A stretch of DNA of 64,000 bases from NCBI RefSeq assembly GCF_023674465.1, contig NZ_CP098400.1, forward strand, positions 3,037,015 to 3,101,014. The letters run 5' to 3'. The translations under genes were made by a program, and so were the position numbers. This stretch comes from Xiashengella succiniciproducens. GTDB lineage: Bacteria; Bacteroidota; Bacteroidia; Bacteroidales; Marinilabiliaceae. Position 1 is the first letter of the stretch; the number at the start of each line of letters is the position of its first letter. Of the stretch, positions 19,112 through 28,352 are shown piece after piece. Below the pieces are notes generated by a model. It was not told the DNA's origin, did not search any database, and saw nothing but the letters and a program-made list of their open reading frames with translations.

Positions 19112-19141
19112 ATTCCCCGGCAGCTAGAGCTGCCGGGGAAT
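19112..19141 (-). terminator. Terminator of the frdCAB operon
   Basis: A GC-rich perfect 13-bp stem (19112-19124 with 19129-19141), 4-base loop, and a run of six T after it on the minus strand, 25 bp beyond the frdB stop. Confidence 0.92.
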
Positions 19142-19166
19142 CATTGATATTGGTATTTCAGCGTTG

Positions 19167-19922
19167 TTAATCTTTGATCTTGGCTGAAAGATATTCTCGG
19201 TTGAGACGGGCGATATTGGCAATTGAAATACCCTTGGGACATTCAACCTCGCAGGCACCAGTATTAGTACAGTTACCGAAACCAAGTTCGTCCATACGGG
19301 CAACCATAGCCTTAGCCCTTCTAGCGGCCTCTACCCTACCTTGTGGCAGCAAAGCAAGCTGGCTTACCTTGGCTGATACAAACAACATGGCGGAACCGTT
19401 CTTACAGGCAGCTACACAAGCACCACAACCAATGCATGATGCAGCATCCATTGCTTCATCAGCAGCATCTTTGGGAATCGGTATTGCATTTGCATCAGGT
19501 ACACCACCGGTACTTACAGAAACGTATCCACCTGCCATAATGATCTTGTCAAATGCAGAACGGTCTACGATAAGATCCTTAATTACAGGGAATGCAGCTG
19601 AACGCCAAGGTTCAATAGTAATTACATCACCATCCTTGAACTTACGCATGTGCAACTGGCAGGTAGTAACACCTTCATCAGGTCCGTGTGGGTGACCATT
19701 GATATATAGTGAGCACATACCACAGATACCCTCACGGCAATCGTGGTCAAATGCTACTGGTTCCTTTCCTTCATTGATAAGCTGTTCATTCAGGATGTCC
19801 ATCATTTCAAGGAAGGAGCTGTCTGTTGATATGTTTGACAACTTAAAGGTTTCGAAATGCCCTTTCTCACGGGCATTCTTTTGCCTCCAGACTTTAAGCG
19901 TGATATTTATCATTTTTTCCAT
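19167..19922 (-). CDS. frdB: Fumarate reductase/succinate dehydrogenase iron-sulfur subunit
   Basis: A 251-residue electron-transfer subunit. The N-terminal ferredoxin domain carries CREGICGMC plus a later Cys for [2Fe-2S]. The C-terminal domain carries [11 protein letters not shown] and [15 protein letters not shown] for the 4Fe and 3Fe clusters. It passes electrons between the flavin subunit and the membrane cytochrome b. In Bacteroidota this complex usually works as a quinol-fumarate reductase during fermentation, making succinate. It lies 38 bp behind frdA and ends the operon. Confidence 0.97.
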   Translation of the reverse strand: MEKMINITLKVWRQKNAREKGHFETFKLSNISTDSSFLEMMDILNEQLINEGKEPVAFDHDCREGICGMCSLYINGHPHGPDEGVTTCQLHMRKFKDGDVITIEPWRSAAFPVIKDLIVDRSAFDKIIMAGGYVSVSTGGVPDANAIPIPKDAADEAMDAASCIGCGACVAACKNGSAMLFVSAKVSQLALLPQGRVEAARRAKAMVARMDELGFGNCTNTGACEVECPKGISIANIARLNREYLSAKIKD

Positions 19923-19960
19923 AATCGATACTCCAGTTAAAATTGAACTTGCTTACCGTA

Positions 19961-21901
19961 CTATTTGTAGTTACGTTGAGCCACCTTGATTTCTTCATAC
20001 TTAAGCTCTTCCTTGTGCATTTCTGGCTCTTGGTTGTCACCCTTGAATTCCCAGCATGACACATAGGCAAACTTATCATCATGTCTCAAAGCCTCACCGT
20101 CTTCGGTTTGGTGCTCTTCACGGAAGTGGCCACCACAAGACTCTTCTCGTTTCAGTGCATCCAATGCCATCAACTCGCCGATTTCAATGAAGTCAGCAAG
20201 GCGGTTGGCCTTTTCAAGTTCAATATTCATTCCGTCGTTAGATCCCGGGATACGAACATTAGTCCAGAATTCCTTCTTAATCTCCCTAATCCTTTCAAGA
20301 GCCTTCTTAAGACCTTCCTCATTGCGGGCCATACCTACGAAGTCCCACATTACAAGACCCAGCTCCTTGTGAATACTATCGACAGAACGCTTACCATTTA
20401 CAGAAAGCAGCTTTGTAAGTCTTTCAGCAGACTCTTTCTCTGCTTCAACAAACTCATTTTCATTGGTGGTCATGCGAGGAATGCGGATTTGGTCAGCCAG
20501 ATAGTTCTGTACTGTATAAGGCAGTACGAAGTATCCGTCAGCCAGACCCTGCATCAAGGCTGATGCTCCAAGACGGTTTGCACCGTGATCAGAGAAATTG
20601 GCCTCACCTGCGCAGAACAGACCAGGTATAGTTGTTTGCAGTTCATAGTCAACCCAGATACCACCCATTGTGTAGTGAATAGCTGGATAGATCATCATTG
20701 GGGTTTCATATGGATTGTCGTCAACAATCTTTTCATACATCTGGAAGAGGTTACCATATCTTGCACGGATTGCATCGATACCTAGACGTTCGATAGATTC
20801 TTTGAAGTCAAGATATACCGCCAGACCTGTTGCACCCACACCGTAACCGGCATCACAACGCTCCTTAGCTGCACGTGATGCAACGTCACGTGGAACAAGG
20901 TTACCGAATGCAGGGTAACGGCGTTCCAGATAGTAATCACGATCTTCTTCGGCTATTTCGGTAGGCTTCAGTTTACCTGCACGGATAGCTTCAGCATCTT
21001 CTTTTTTCTTGGGAACCCAGATACGTCCGTCATTACGAAGTGATTCAGACATAAGGGTAAGCTTGCTTTGGAACTCACCATGTACTGGAATACATGTGGG
21101 GTGAATCTGAGCAAAGCAGGGGTTTGCAAATAGAGCACCCTTCTGATATGCACGAAGGGCTGCAGAACCATTAGAACCAATTGCATTTGTTGACAGGAAG
21201 AATGTATTACCGTAACCACCTGTAGCAAGGACTACCGCATGACCAAAGTGACGTTGCAGTTTACCAGTTACAAGGTCGCGGCTAATAATACCCCTTGCCC
21301 TACCGTCAACGATAACTATGTTGACAAGTTCGTTACGTGTGTAAAGGGTTACTTTTTTTAGCTCTACCTGCCTCATCAGTGCCTGATATGCACCCAACAG
21401 AAGCTGCTGACCAGTCTGTCCCTTTGCATAGAAGGTACGGCTTACCTGAGCACCACCGAAAGAACGGTTATCAAGCAGACCACCATATTCACGTGCGAAA
21501 GGTACACCTTGCGCAACGCACTGGTCTATTATTGAGTTACTTACCTCGGCAAGACGATATACGTTTGCCTCACGTGCACGGTAGTCACCACCCTTGATTG
21601 TATCGTAGAAAAGTCTCCTTACGGAGTCTCCGTCATTGGGATAGTTCTTTGCAGCGTTGATACCACCCTGAGCAGCAATTGAGTGAGCGCGGCGAGGAGA
21701 ATCCTGGATAGTAAACACTTTTACATTGAATCCCATTTCAGCAAATGAAGCTGCTGCTGAAGCACCTGCCAGTCCGGTACCAACAACAATGATATCCAGC
21801 TTCCTCTTATTGGCAGGGTTAACAAGTTTTTGACTTGCCTTATAGTTGGTCCATTTCAGAGCCAATGGCCCTTCTGGTATTTTAGCATCTAACTTTACCA
21901 T
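19961..21901 (-). CDS. frdA: Fumarate reductase/succinate dehydrogenase flavoprotein subunit
   Basis: A 646-residue FAD subunit. The dinucleotide-binding [17 protein letters not shown] is at the N-terminus. [15 protein letters not shown] contains the His that carries covalent FAD, and [10 protein letters not shown] and [15 protein letters not shown] belong to the dicarboxylate site and active-site loop. [19 protein letters not shown] closes the FAD domain. It is longer than the E. coli enzyme, as in the b558-type complexes, and sits between frdC and frdB. Confidence 0.98.
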   Translation of the reverse strand: MVKLDAKIPEGPLALKWTNYKASQKLVNPANKRKLDIIVVGTGLAGASAAASFAEMGFNVKVFTIQDSPRRAHSIAAQGGINAAKNYPNDGDSVRRLFYDTIKGGDYRAREANVYRLAEVSNSIIDQCVAQGVPFAREYGGLLDNRSFGGAQVSRTFYAKGQTGQQLLLGAYQALMRQVELKKVTLYTRNELVNIVIVDGRARGIISRDLVTGKLQRHFGHAVVLATGGYGNTFFLSTNAIGSNGSAALRAYQKGALFANPCFAQIHPTCIPVHGEFQSKLTLMSESLRNDGRIWVPKKKEDAEAIRAGKLKPTEIAEEDRDYYLERRYPAFGNLVPRDVASRAAKERCDAGYGVGATGLAVYLDFKESIERLGIDAIRARYGNLFQMYEKIVDDNPYETPMMIYPAIHYTMGGIWVDYELQTTIPGLFCAGEANFSDHGANRLGASALMQGLADGYFVLPYTVQNYLADQIRIPRMTTNENEFVEAEKESAERLTKLLSVNGKRSVDSIHKELGLVMWDFVGMARNEEGLKKALERIREIKKEFWTNVRIPGSNDGMNIELEKANRLADFIEIGELMALDALKREESCGGHFREEHQTEDGEALRHDDKFAYVSCWEFKGDNQEPEMHKEELKYEEIKVAQRNYK

Positions 21902-21925
21902 AATCAGCGAAGATTAATAATTAGC

Positions 21926-22621
21926 TTAATAACAAATGTATTGGACAAGCGCTATTACTGAGAAGCCTAAACCGACTACCCATGCATAAGCACAGCCGAG
22001 AACAGTAAGGCGTTTGCGCCATATCTGGTTGCTCATACCAATGGTTTGGAAAGCTGACCAGAATCCATGCGAGAGGTGCAATGCAAGTCCTATACCGGCA
22101 ATTACATAGATAACAACAATCCACAGATAGCTGAAAGCAGTGTTAACCAAGGCATAGGCATTCTCAACCTGAGTATCAACACCACCAATGTTCACAGTCA
22201 CATGCTCAAGTAGCGGATCACCTGTTAGCTTCATCTTTACCCAGAAATTGGCAAGGTGAATAATCAAAAAGGCCAGAATTGTTATTCCCAGAACCAACAT
22301 GTTCTTTGACGCCCAGGCTACGTCATTTGTAGCGTTACCAGATGCATAACGAACATTTCCTCTTGCCCTGCGATTTTCCAGAGTAAGAATAAAAGCCCAT
22401 ATAATGTGAATAACAAAGCCTATACCAAGTACCGGTTCAACAATCTTGATCAAAGGATTTGTAGCCATAAAATGGGCAGCAGCGTTATAAGTATCCCCGC
22501 CGTCGGGAATCAAAAGCATTGCATTCACTGTTAGGTGAATCAAAAGAAACATCATCAGAAAAAGCCCAGAGATACTCATCACAAGCTTCTTCCCAATGGA
22601 AGACTTAAGAAAACTGCTCAT
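21926..22621 (-). CDS. frdC: Fumarate reductase/succinate dehydrogenase cytochrome b558 subunit
   Basis: A 231-residue membrane anchor with five predicted helices and His residues suited to two b hemes (for example LLIHLTVNAM, FVIHIIWAF, LIIHLANFW, ALHLSHGFWSAFQTIG). This matches the single-subunit, diheme b558 type of Bacteroidota and Bacillus. It is first in the frdCAB operon, 24 bp ahead of frdA. IS copy 1 ends 271 bp upstream but leaves the predicted promoter intact. Confidence 0.96.
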   Translation of the reverse strand: MSSFLKSSIGKKLVMSISGLFLMMFLLIHLTVNAMLLIPDGGDTYNAAAHFMATNPLIKIVEPVLGIGFVIHIIWAFILTLENRRARGNVRYASGNATNDVAWASKNMLVLGITILAFLIIHLANFWVKMKLTGDPLLEHVTVNIGGVDTQVENAYALVNTAFSYLWIVVIYVIAGIGLALHLSHGFWSAFQTIGMSNQIWRKRLTVLGCAYAWVVGLGFSVIALVQYICY

Positions 22622-22701
22622 AAAGTATTTGTTTTTAAATTATTCCAATTATTTAAATAGGATTATACTTTAGCAAACTCAGCATAATTGACATTTCCGT
22701 G

Positions 22702-22709
22702 CAAATGTA
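22702..22709 (-). promoter_or_regulatory. Candidate -7 box for frdCAB
   Basis: TACATTTG on the minus strand, 80 bp before the frdC start. A -33 TTTG at the ideal spacing is not seen. The remaining sequence up to the IS left end at 22893 is AT-rich without another clear feature. Confidence 0.45.
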
Positions 22710-22892
22710 GCTTCTAGCAATACTATTTGAAAATAATATAAAGAAAAAGTTCTCTATTTATAAATGGTCTAATTTGCACGCAGGGCAGGTCAAAGTACTT
22801 GGTACAAGTTAGGCTATTTTAACCAAAAAAACCAAAGCAAAAATAGCAACCCTTTAAAGATATAGTCCCCGGTATTAAGTTGCAATAAAGAT

Positions 22893-22930
22893 GAGGCTGT
22901 CTAAAAAGATTAGGCAGTCTCTTTTTTTGT
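22893..22930 (+). terminator. Left-end hairpin of IS copy 1
   Basis: A 12-bp stem (22893-22904 with 22910-22921, two G-T pairs) followed by a run of T: a terminator-like structure facing inward, placed to stop transcription that enters the element from the left. Confidence 0.8.
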
Positions 22931-23001
22931 TTGATTTTCTTCCTGAAAAAGTTGGTTATATAATTGATATATAGTATATTAATGCTATAAATCAATCCAT
23001 A

Positions 23002-24666
23002 ATGAAAAAAGTTGTTTTCAAAGAGCTTCCAAACAATCAAGCTCAGTTATTCCCTGAAAACCTCTTGGATCGCATACCAGCAGACCATCCAGTTCGTCTG
23101 GTTGATAAGGTTGTAGATCAACTGGATATCTCTTCTATACTAAATAAATACAAAGGTGGTGGTGCTAGCAGTTTTCATCCAAGAATGATGGTTAAAATAC
23201 TGTTTTACAGCTATTTAAACAACATATTTTCGTGCAGAAAGATTGAAAAGGCTTTACAAGAGAATATTCATTTTATCTGGTTATCAAAGGGCTGTGTTCC
23301 AGACTTTAGAACAATCAATTATTTTAGGAGTACCCGTTTGCAGGGAGAAATTAAGACCATCTTTGCAGAAGTAGTTAGATTACTGCATGGTATGGGGTTT
23401 GTAAGTCTTCAGGTACAGTATGTTGATGGAACAAAAATAGAAGCTACCTCAAACAGGTACACCTTTGTATGGCGAGGTACAGTTGAGAAAAACAAAGCAA
23501 AACTGGAAGAAAGGATAAGGAGTATTCTTAAAGATATTGATAGTCAAATTAAAGAGGACTCAAAAACTCTCAACAAAGAAGATTTGCCCCAATCAATAGA
23601 CTCAGATTTATTAAAAAGCAAAATAGCTGAGCTTAACACCAGGCTTAAGGATACAAATAAGTCCACATCTAAGCAACTAAAGCAATTACAGGAGGAACAC
23701 CTGCCACGGTTGGAGAAATACGAGAAGCAACTTGACACTCTGGGGGATCGCAACAGTTTTAGCAAGACAGACGAGGATGCTACTTTCATGCGAATGAAAG
23801 AAGATCATATGAAGAATGGGCAGTTGAAACCAGCTTATAATCCTCAGATTAGTACAGAGAACCAGATTATTACCCATTACAGTATCCATCAAACCCCAGG
23901 TGATACAAGAACATTAAAGTGTCATCTGGAGGGATTTAAAAACCAATATGGAAGTCATAGCTCTACGGTCGTTGCAGACGCCGGCTACGGAAGCGAGGAG
24001 AATTATGAATACCTGGAAGCAAATAATATAGAGTACTTTGTCAAGTACAACTACTTCCACAAAGAACAGAAAAGAGCATTTAAAAAGAATGCATTTCTAA
24101 GCCAAAACCTATATTACAACGAACATGAAGATTATTATGTATGCCCGATGGGACAGCATATGACCAATAAAGGTGAAAGAAAAGTGACTTCTGAGAATGG
24201 GTATGTATCAAAGGTGACACGTTATCAAGCGCAAAACTGTACTGGATGCCCGTTGCGCGGACTTTGTTTTCAAGCTACCGGTAATCGAATAATAGAGATC
24301 AATCACAGGTTAAGGATCCTAAAAAAGAAGGCCAGGGAACAGCTATTAAGTGAACAGGGCCTATATCACAGAAGTAGACGCCCAATAGAACCGGAAGCAG
24401 TGTTTGGACAAATAAAACACAACAACAAGTTCACCAGATTTACACTGAAAGGCCTTAAGAAAGTTGAAATCGAGTTTGGCCTGATAGCTATTGCTCATAA
24501 CTTAAGAAAAATCATAGGCAAAGGTGCGTGTGTTTCAAAAACAGTACTCCAAAATGCAATTTTCTTCTTGTTTGAACCCCTATATGCAAAAATCCAAAAA
24601 GGAATATGGAATTTTCGTAAACATGTTCATCTAAAAATAGAAATCTATTCTTATCAACTTGCTTAA
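23002..24666 (+). CDS. IS1182-family transposase, copy 1
   Basis: A 554-residue DDE transposase. The N-terminal DUF772-type domain ([32 protein letters not shown]) is followed by the catalytic residues Asp142 in YVDGTKIEA, Asp326 in [12 protein letters not shown] and Glu465 in [11 protein letters not shown], with a charged coiled-coil insertion between the first two Asp. A CPMGQH...[10 protein letters not shown] cysteine cluster lies between the second Asp and Glu, as in this family. The frame is intact. It differs from copy 2 at one residue only (Ser48 against Thr48). Confidence 0.95.
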   Translation: MKKVVFKELPNNQAQLFPENLLDRIPADHPVRLVDKVVDQLDISSILNKYKGGGASSFHPRMMVKILFYSYLNNIFSCRKIEKALQENIHFIWLSKGCVPDFRTINYFRSTRLQGEIKTIFAEVVRLLHGMGFVSLQVQYVDGTKIEATSNRYTFVWRGTVEKNKAKLEERIRSILKDIDSQIKEDSKTLNKEDLPQSIDSDLLKSKIAELNTRLKDTNKSTSKQLKQLQEEHLPRLEKYEKQLDTLGDRNSFSKTDEDATFMRMKEDHMKNGQLKPAYNPQISTENQIITHYSIHQTPGDTRTLKCHLEGFKNQYGSHSSTVVADAGYGSEENYEYLEANNIEYFVKYNYFHKEQKRAFKKNAFLSQNLYYNEHEDYYVCPMGQHMTNKGERKVTSENGYVSKVTRYQAQNCTGCPLRGLCFQATGNRIIEINHRLRILKKKAREQLLSEQGLYHRSRRPIEPEAVFGQIKHNNKFTRFTLKGLKKVEIEFGLIAIAHNLRKIIGKGACVSKTVLQNAIFFLFEPLYAKIQKGIWNFRKHVHLKIEIYSYQLA

Positions 24667-24767
24667 ATTGAAAAAGAGGTTGCCCTTAATTGGACAACCT
24701 CAAAGGAGGAATCAACAACAAAAAACCGGGGTTTTCGTTTACTTGATACACAGTTTGACTTTATATT

Positions 24768-25244
24768 ATGACACTAAGACTGACAGCCACTATTTTTTCC
24801 CTTGTACTGGCAACTACCTTATATTGCCAGAAAGTTGACAAAGAACTGATACTAGAGGAGATCAACAAAGCCAGAGCTAAAAGCTGCAAGTGTGGCGATC
24901 AACGATTTAAGGCCGCCCCTCCTCTTGCCTGGGATGAGAGGCTTGAGCAGGCTGCCAGGCTGCATGCTGAGGATATGATGAAAAATGACTTTTTCAGCCA
25001 TACGGACTCAAAAGGAACAGCACCAGCTGAAAGGGTTACGAATGCAGGGTTTGAATGGCGTATGGTCGGGGAGAATATTGCAAAGGGTGAGTTGGACGAA
25101 GTCGAAGTAATTCAGGGATGGCTTAATAGTCCCAATCACTGCAAAAACATTATGGAGCCAGGTTTTACCCATGTGGCTGTTGCAGTAAGTAGTGACGGAC
25201 TCTACTGGGTACAGGTCTTTGGTACACCTATGCCTACACAGTGA
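24768..25244 (+). CDS. Secreted CAP-domain (SCP/PR-1-like) protein
   Basis: A 158-residue protein with a signal peptide (TATIFSLVLATTLY) and a CAP domain. Recognisable family features are LILEEINKAR, LAWDERLEQAARLHAEDM, FFSHTDSKG, a VGENIAKG strand, WLNSPNHCKNIMEPGFTHVAVAV and YWVQVFG. The cavity His and Glu residues (His75 region and GEN) are kept. CAP proteins are extracellular, with varied and mostly unproven roles. Cys pairs (CKCGD; NHCKN) may form a disulfide. The gene starts 66 bp after IS copy 1; its promoter could be supplied or altered by the insertion. Confidence 0.9.
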   Translation: MTLRLTATIFSLVLATTLYCQKVDKELILEEINKARAKSCKCGDQRFKAAPPLAWDERLEQAARLHAEDMMKNDFFSHTDSKGTAPAERVTNAGFEWRMVGENIAKGELDEVEVIQGWLNSPNHCKNIMEPGFTHVAVAVSSDGLYWVQVFGTPMPTQ

Positions 25245-25315
25245 TAAAAGGGGCAAGCCCAAAAGTACTTCAACATGCATAGCCCCAAATATGGATCCTG
25301 TGCATGTTGCAGGGC

Positions 25316-25768
25316 TCAGATACAGCTAAACAACTTTATCCCTTCCACAGTGATATAGGTCCACACTGCATAGCGGGCACCCTTCCCAATAAGCATCCAG
25401 AATGCGGTATTGAGAAAATTAGCCCTCATCAGACCAAGGGCGATTGCTATCGGGTCACCTATTCCCGGCAGCCATGTAAAAAGAGCTATCCACCCTTCCT
25501 TGCCCAGGATCTTATTTCGTGCCTTTTCTATCTTTTCCTTTTTGACACGAAAGTACTTCTCAATCCATTCAAGTTTTCCAAGTCTTCCAAGCCAGTATGA
25601 GGACAGGCCTCCCATCCAGTTGCCTACAGTAGCACAAGCAAGTGTCAGAATGGGATTAAAACCAGCTGCAAGCATTGCAATAAGGAAGACTTCCGAACTT
25701 AAGGGGATAACCGTAGCTGCAGCAAAGGATGCCAAAAAAAGCGCAAAATACCCAAGTTCCCATTCCAT
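25316..25768 (-). CDS. YqaA/DedA (VTT-domain) family membrane protein
   Basis: A 150-residue membrane protein with the VTT/SNARE-associated architecture of the short YqaA group: ATVIPLSSEVFLIAMLAAGF, ACATVGNWMGGLSSYWLGR, a basic cytosolic stretch, then WIALFTWLPGIGDPIAIALGLMR. Proteins of the DedA superfamily support membrane lipid recycling or proton-motive-force homeostasis; the exact role of this subgroup is unknown. It is monocistronic, downstream of the tRNA-Arg terminator. Confidence 0.88.
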   Translation of the reverse strand: MEWELGYFALFLASFAAATVIPLSSEVFLIAMLAAGFNPILTLACATVGNWMGGLSSYWLGRLGKLEWIEKYFRVKKEKIEKARNKILGKEGWIALFTWLPGIGDPIAIALGLMRANFLNTAFWMLIGKGARYAVWTYITVEGIKLFSCI

Positions 25769-25806
25769 GTGACAAAAGCAGTTTATCTATTTCAAATATA
25801 TGCAAA

Positions 25807-25851
25807 CTCCAAAATAAAACAGGAGAAGCGCCATTAAGTCACTTCTCCTGT
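25807..25851 (-). terminator. Terminator after tRNA-Arg
   Basis: A perfect 10-bp stem (25819-25828 with 25842-25851), 13-base loop, followed on the minus strand by a T-rich tail. It ends the tRNA-Arg transcript just before the YqaA gene. Confidence 0.88.
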
Positions 25852-25853
25852 AG

Positions 25854-25925
25854 TAGCCTCACCAGGACTCGAACCTGAATCTGAAGTTTAGGAAACTTCC
25901 GTTCTATCCCTTGAACTATGAGGCC
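25854..25925 (-). tRNA. tRNA-Arg (anticodon CCT)
   Basis: Cloverleaf on the minus strand: acceptor GGCCTCA/TGAGGCT (first pair G-T), D arm GTTC/GAAC with loop AAGGGATA, anticodon stem GAAGT/ACTTC with loop TTCCTAA giving CCT, T loop TTCGAGT, discriminator A. A TAATTTTG box upstream (25939-25946, minus strand) fits its -7 element. Confidence 0.94.
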
Positions 25926-25991
25926 GTAATTTCCGCGGCAAAATTATTAAAAATCCCCTTACATGAAAATTATTCAGTCATTTTTTTCAAT

Positions 25992-27131
25992 CTACAAGCA
26001 GCCCAGTATATCTACTGCCTTTTCAAGTTCATCATTGGGTCTGGCAAAATTGATTCTTATCAGATTTCGCTTCTGCTTGTCATGAAAAAAGGCACTATAA
26101 GGAGCTACTGCAATACCATATTGCTCTAGCAGCATACTTGCAAAATCAGTATCTCTTGCTGTTGACACCTGCGAGTAGTCCAGCAGTACGAAACAGCCTG
26201 CCAGTGAGTTCAGAGCTGTTAAACGAGTCCTTTCAGTTATAGCATTTACAAAATACTCCTTCTTCTTCCTGTAATAAGCAGCCAGTCCCCCAATCCTGCT
26301 CCTGTCAGGCACCATGTGAGTCATCGCTTTTTGCAGGGGAACAAAATGTCCACCGTCTGAGAAATGCAGCACCTTACGTATTTTTTTCATCATCTCTGCA
26401 GGTGCTGCACAAAAGCCTGACTGGACCATTAAACCCATTCCTATATTAAGAGAACTGATAACTATTCCACAATCAGCAAGCTTGGGAAACATTGCAATAC
26501 TTTGGTGCATAGCAGTATCATATACCAGGTCTTTGTAAGTCTCGTCACTCACAACAATGATGCGAGTCCCATTGATAAGCCTTTGCAGTCTTAGCATATC
26601 AAGTTCTGACATAACCATACCAGTAGGACTATGTGGAGTATTAATAAGTATCATCCTTGTATTGGCATTGACGGCCAGAGTCAGCTCATCCCAATCTATA
26701 TGGAAATCCGGTTCTTTGAGAGTAACATATACAGGATTAGCCCTGCAAAGCTGAATAATGGGCAGATAGTATTCAGCTGCTGGCTCAAAGATAATGACCT
26801 CATCATCCTCGCCCAGGAAGGCAAGCAGACAGGCAAACAGGGCCTGAGTCTGACCATGAGTTATAGTGATTTCTTCAGAAGGATCATAGGTTCTCTCGTA
26901 ATTTGACCTAAGATACATTGCTATCTGTTCTCTAAGCTCAGGAAGCCCATATGGAGGAATAAGAGTCCTGATACTGTCATCATCAAGTTCTCTGAAAAGC
27001 TCTGCAGAGGGCTGATAGGGTCCATCAGACAGATAACTGCCTGCCAGGTCAATACCCCCTATCTTTCTGGCCTTTTCACTCAATGACACTACAAATCCGG
27101 AATCTCCCTGAAAAAATCTCTGAATACTCAT
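25992..27131 (-). CDS. Aminotransferase-fold protein lacking the PLP lysine
   Basis: A 379-residue fold-type I protein close in layout to methionine aminotransferase YbdL. Kept features are THGQTQALFACLLAFLGEDDEV, SDETYKDLVYD with Asp196 and Tyr199 (cofactor pyridine contacts) and Arg359 in IRINFA (substrate carboxylate). The active-site segment normally reading S-S-F-x-K-T-x-x-x-x-G-W-K/R is here ISSLNIGMGLMVQSGF (225-240), one residue shorter and with no Lys anywhere; Asn229/Ile230 stand in its place. The Asn of the N-P-T-G motif is Ser168. It should not form the usual internal aldimine, so it may be a binding or regulatory protein. The frame is open and otherwise well conserved, so this is not simple decay. 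Confidence 0.85.
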   Translation of the reverse strand: MSIQRFFQGDSGFVVSLSEKARKIGGIDLAGSYLSDGPYQPSAELFRELDDDSIRTLIPPYGLPELREQIAMYLRSNYERTYDPSEEITITHGQTQALFACLLAFLGEDDEVIIFEPAAEYYLPIIQLCRANPVYVTLKEPDFHIDWDELTLAVNANTRMILINTPHSPTGMVMSELDMLRLQRLINGTRIIVVSDETYKDLVYDTAMHQSIAMFPKLADCGIVISSLNIGMGLMVQSGFCAAPAEMMKKIRKVLHFSDGGHFVPLQKAMTHMVPDRSRIGGLAAYYRKKKEYFVNAITERTRLTALNSLAGCFVLLDYSQVSTARDTDFASMLLEQYGIAVAPYSAFFHDKQKRNLIRINFARPNDELEKAVDILGCL

Positions 27132-27300
27132 GTCCCAAAATCATTAGCATTAATAAGTACAATATATCCTCATTTTTTATAATACAGTGTTAAAGTTCAA
27201 AACCTTTGTCATAAACAAAAGACTGATAGCTTCATAATTCCAGCTGTTGGTCAAAGAAGTCTTGCATCGTTATAAAAACGGGCATTTTAGGCCTGCGAAG

Positions 27301-28032
27301 TCAAACAAAAAGTTCCTTCAGTACAGAAAGAGATCTAAGTTTTCCTAGCCCGGGCTGGTGTAGTTCGTAAAACCGGATTACGGCATCAAGAAGCTTCCTC
27401 CGTGTGTCAAGTCTGGCGGCAATATCCGCCAGACCATCACTGTCAAGATTCAGAATCCTGTGCATTTCAAAACTCAGGTCATTGTCGAGATAATATATAT
27501 GTGCCGGCTCACGGCTTACATAACAACCTTCATTTAAATCGAACCATTGATATTCGTCATTGTAATTATTACGAGGCTGAAAACCCAGAAAACTGGCCAG
27601 CCTTAGAAGAAACCAGATATGAAAATTCTCTGCTCCCTTACAATTTGAGTCAAGCAATACCACTGCCTCTTCAATAAAATCGAACAAAGAAAGGTTAGGA
27701 CCTTCACTTCGCAACACCCTTACCAACACCTCTGTCAGCAGGAAGGCCTGGGCCCGCAACTTCTGCGAGAAAGGAATATTTACAAGAGCCCGTCTAAGTT
27801 TGAACTCACTGATATGCTGTATCTCCTTCCCCTTGCGATCATAGACCTCCATCTCAAGCAGATTGAGAGGCTGCATAAGAATGATTTTATCCTTGCGGGA
27901 CTTCCCAAATGCCCCATTGACCATATAACTCTGCATCCCAAGTTCGGATGTATAGACATGAACAATGGCACTACTCTCTCCGTATCGTGTATGTGTAAGA
28001 ACTACCCCTCTGGTTTTTAGCATAATCCGCAT
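27301..28032 (-). CDS. recO: DNA repair protein RecO
   Basis: A 243-residue RecO. The N-terminal OB-fold has KTRGVVLTHTRYGESSAIVHVYTSELGMQSYMVNG and the C-terminal helical domain has the typical QAFLLTEVLVRVL and FHIWFLLRLASFLGFQP. RecO loads RecA on SSB-coated single-stranded DNA with RecR in the RecF pathway. The zinc cysteines seen in some RecO proteins are absent. A second in-frame ATG three codons in (28023) may be the real start. Confidence 0.95.
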   Translation of the reverse strand: MRIMLKTRGVVLTHTRYGESSAIVHVYTSELGMQSYMVNGAFGKSRKDKIILMQPLNLLEMEVYDRKGKEIQHISEFKLRRALVNIPFSQKLRAQAFLLTEVLVRVLRSEGPNLSLFDFIEEAVVLLDSNCKGAENFHIWFLLRLASFLGFQPRNNYNDEYQWFDLNEGCYVSREPAHIYYLDNDLSFEMHRILNLDSDGLADIAARLDTRRKLLDAVIRFYELHQPGLGKLRSLSVLKELFV

Positions 28033-28086
28033 TACTGTTTTGCGTTGTGGAAATATATAAAATATCAGGTCTATTATTCAATTTTA

Positions 28087-28118
28087 TTTGGAGAGAAAAA
28101 CTGAAAACTCTATATTTG
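28087..28118 (+). promoter_or_regulatory. Bacteroidota-type promoter of tRNA-Leu
   Basis: TTTG (28087-28090) and TATATTTG (28111-28118) with a 20-bp spacer, the same layout and -7 sequence as the tRNA-Gln promoter. Confidence 0.85.
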
Positions 28119-28144
28119 CCACGCAAAAATTGACCAGCATCATC

Positions 28145-28228
28145 GCCCAGATGGCGGAATTGGTAGACGCGCTGGTCTCAAACACCAGTGGTAGCAATAT
28201 CGTGCCGGTTCGACTCCGGCTCTGGGCA
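28145..28228 (+). tRNA. tRNA-Leu (anticodon CAA)
   Basis: A class II tRNA: acceptor GCCCAGA/TCTGGGC, D arm with GGTAGACGC, anticodon stem CTGGT/ACCAG with loop CTCAAAC giving CAA, a long variable arm, T loop TTCGACT and discriminator A. CCA is not encoded. Confidence 0.96.
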
Positions 28229-28239
28229 CAGTAAGACAA

Positions 28240-28274
28240 AAAGCCTCCTGATTTTCAGGGGGCTTTATTGTTTT
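28240..28274 (+). terminator. Terminator after tRNA-Leu
   Basis: A 12-bp stem (28240-28251 with 28255-28266, one T-G pair), TTT loop, then ATTGTTTT. Confidence 0.88.
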
Positions 28275-28352
28275 CCACTATATTCCAAACAAATACTATT
28301 GTATTTTGTCTTATTGATTAGGGCTTCCCATTCAGGGTCAAAATTCACAAAC

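Larger units (their letters stand above)
22893..24701 (+). mobile_element. IS1182-family insertion sequence, copy 1
   Basis: A 1809-bp element delimited by comparing it with copy 2 at 39446-41254: similarity starts and stops sharply at these bases. The left end begins GAGGCTGTCTAAAAAG. The right end, read inward on the opposite strand, begins GAGGTTGTCCAATTAA, giving imperfect terminal inverted repeats (10 of the first 12 match). Each end is also a hairpin: 22893-22921, followed inward by a T run, and 24676-24701, preceded by an A run. No target-site duplication could be recognised in the flanks. It holds one transposase gene and sits between frdC and a CAP-protein gene without breaking either. 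Confidence 0.93.

Noticed and set aside
22885..24710. Target-site duplications at IS copy 1
   Set aside because: The flanks (ending AAAGAT and starting AAAGGA) share no direct repeat of convincing length; the same holds for copy 2.
28188..28352. N-terminal extension of the copper ATPase
   Set aside because: The frame runs back through the tRNA-Leu gene and its terminator; the ATG at 28353 leads directly into the HMA domain.
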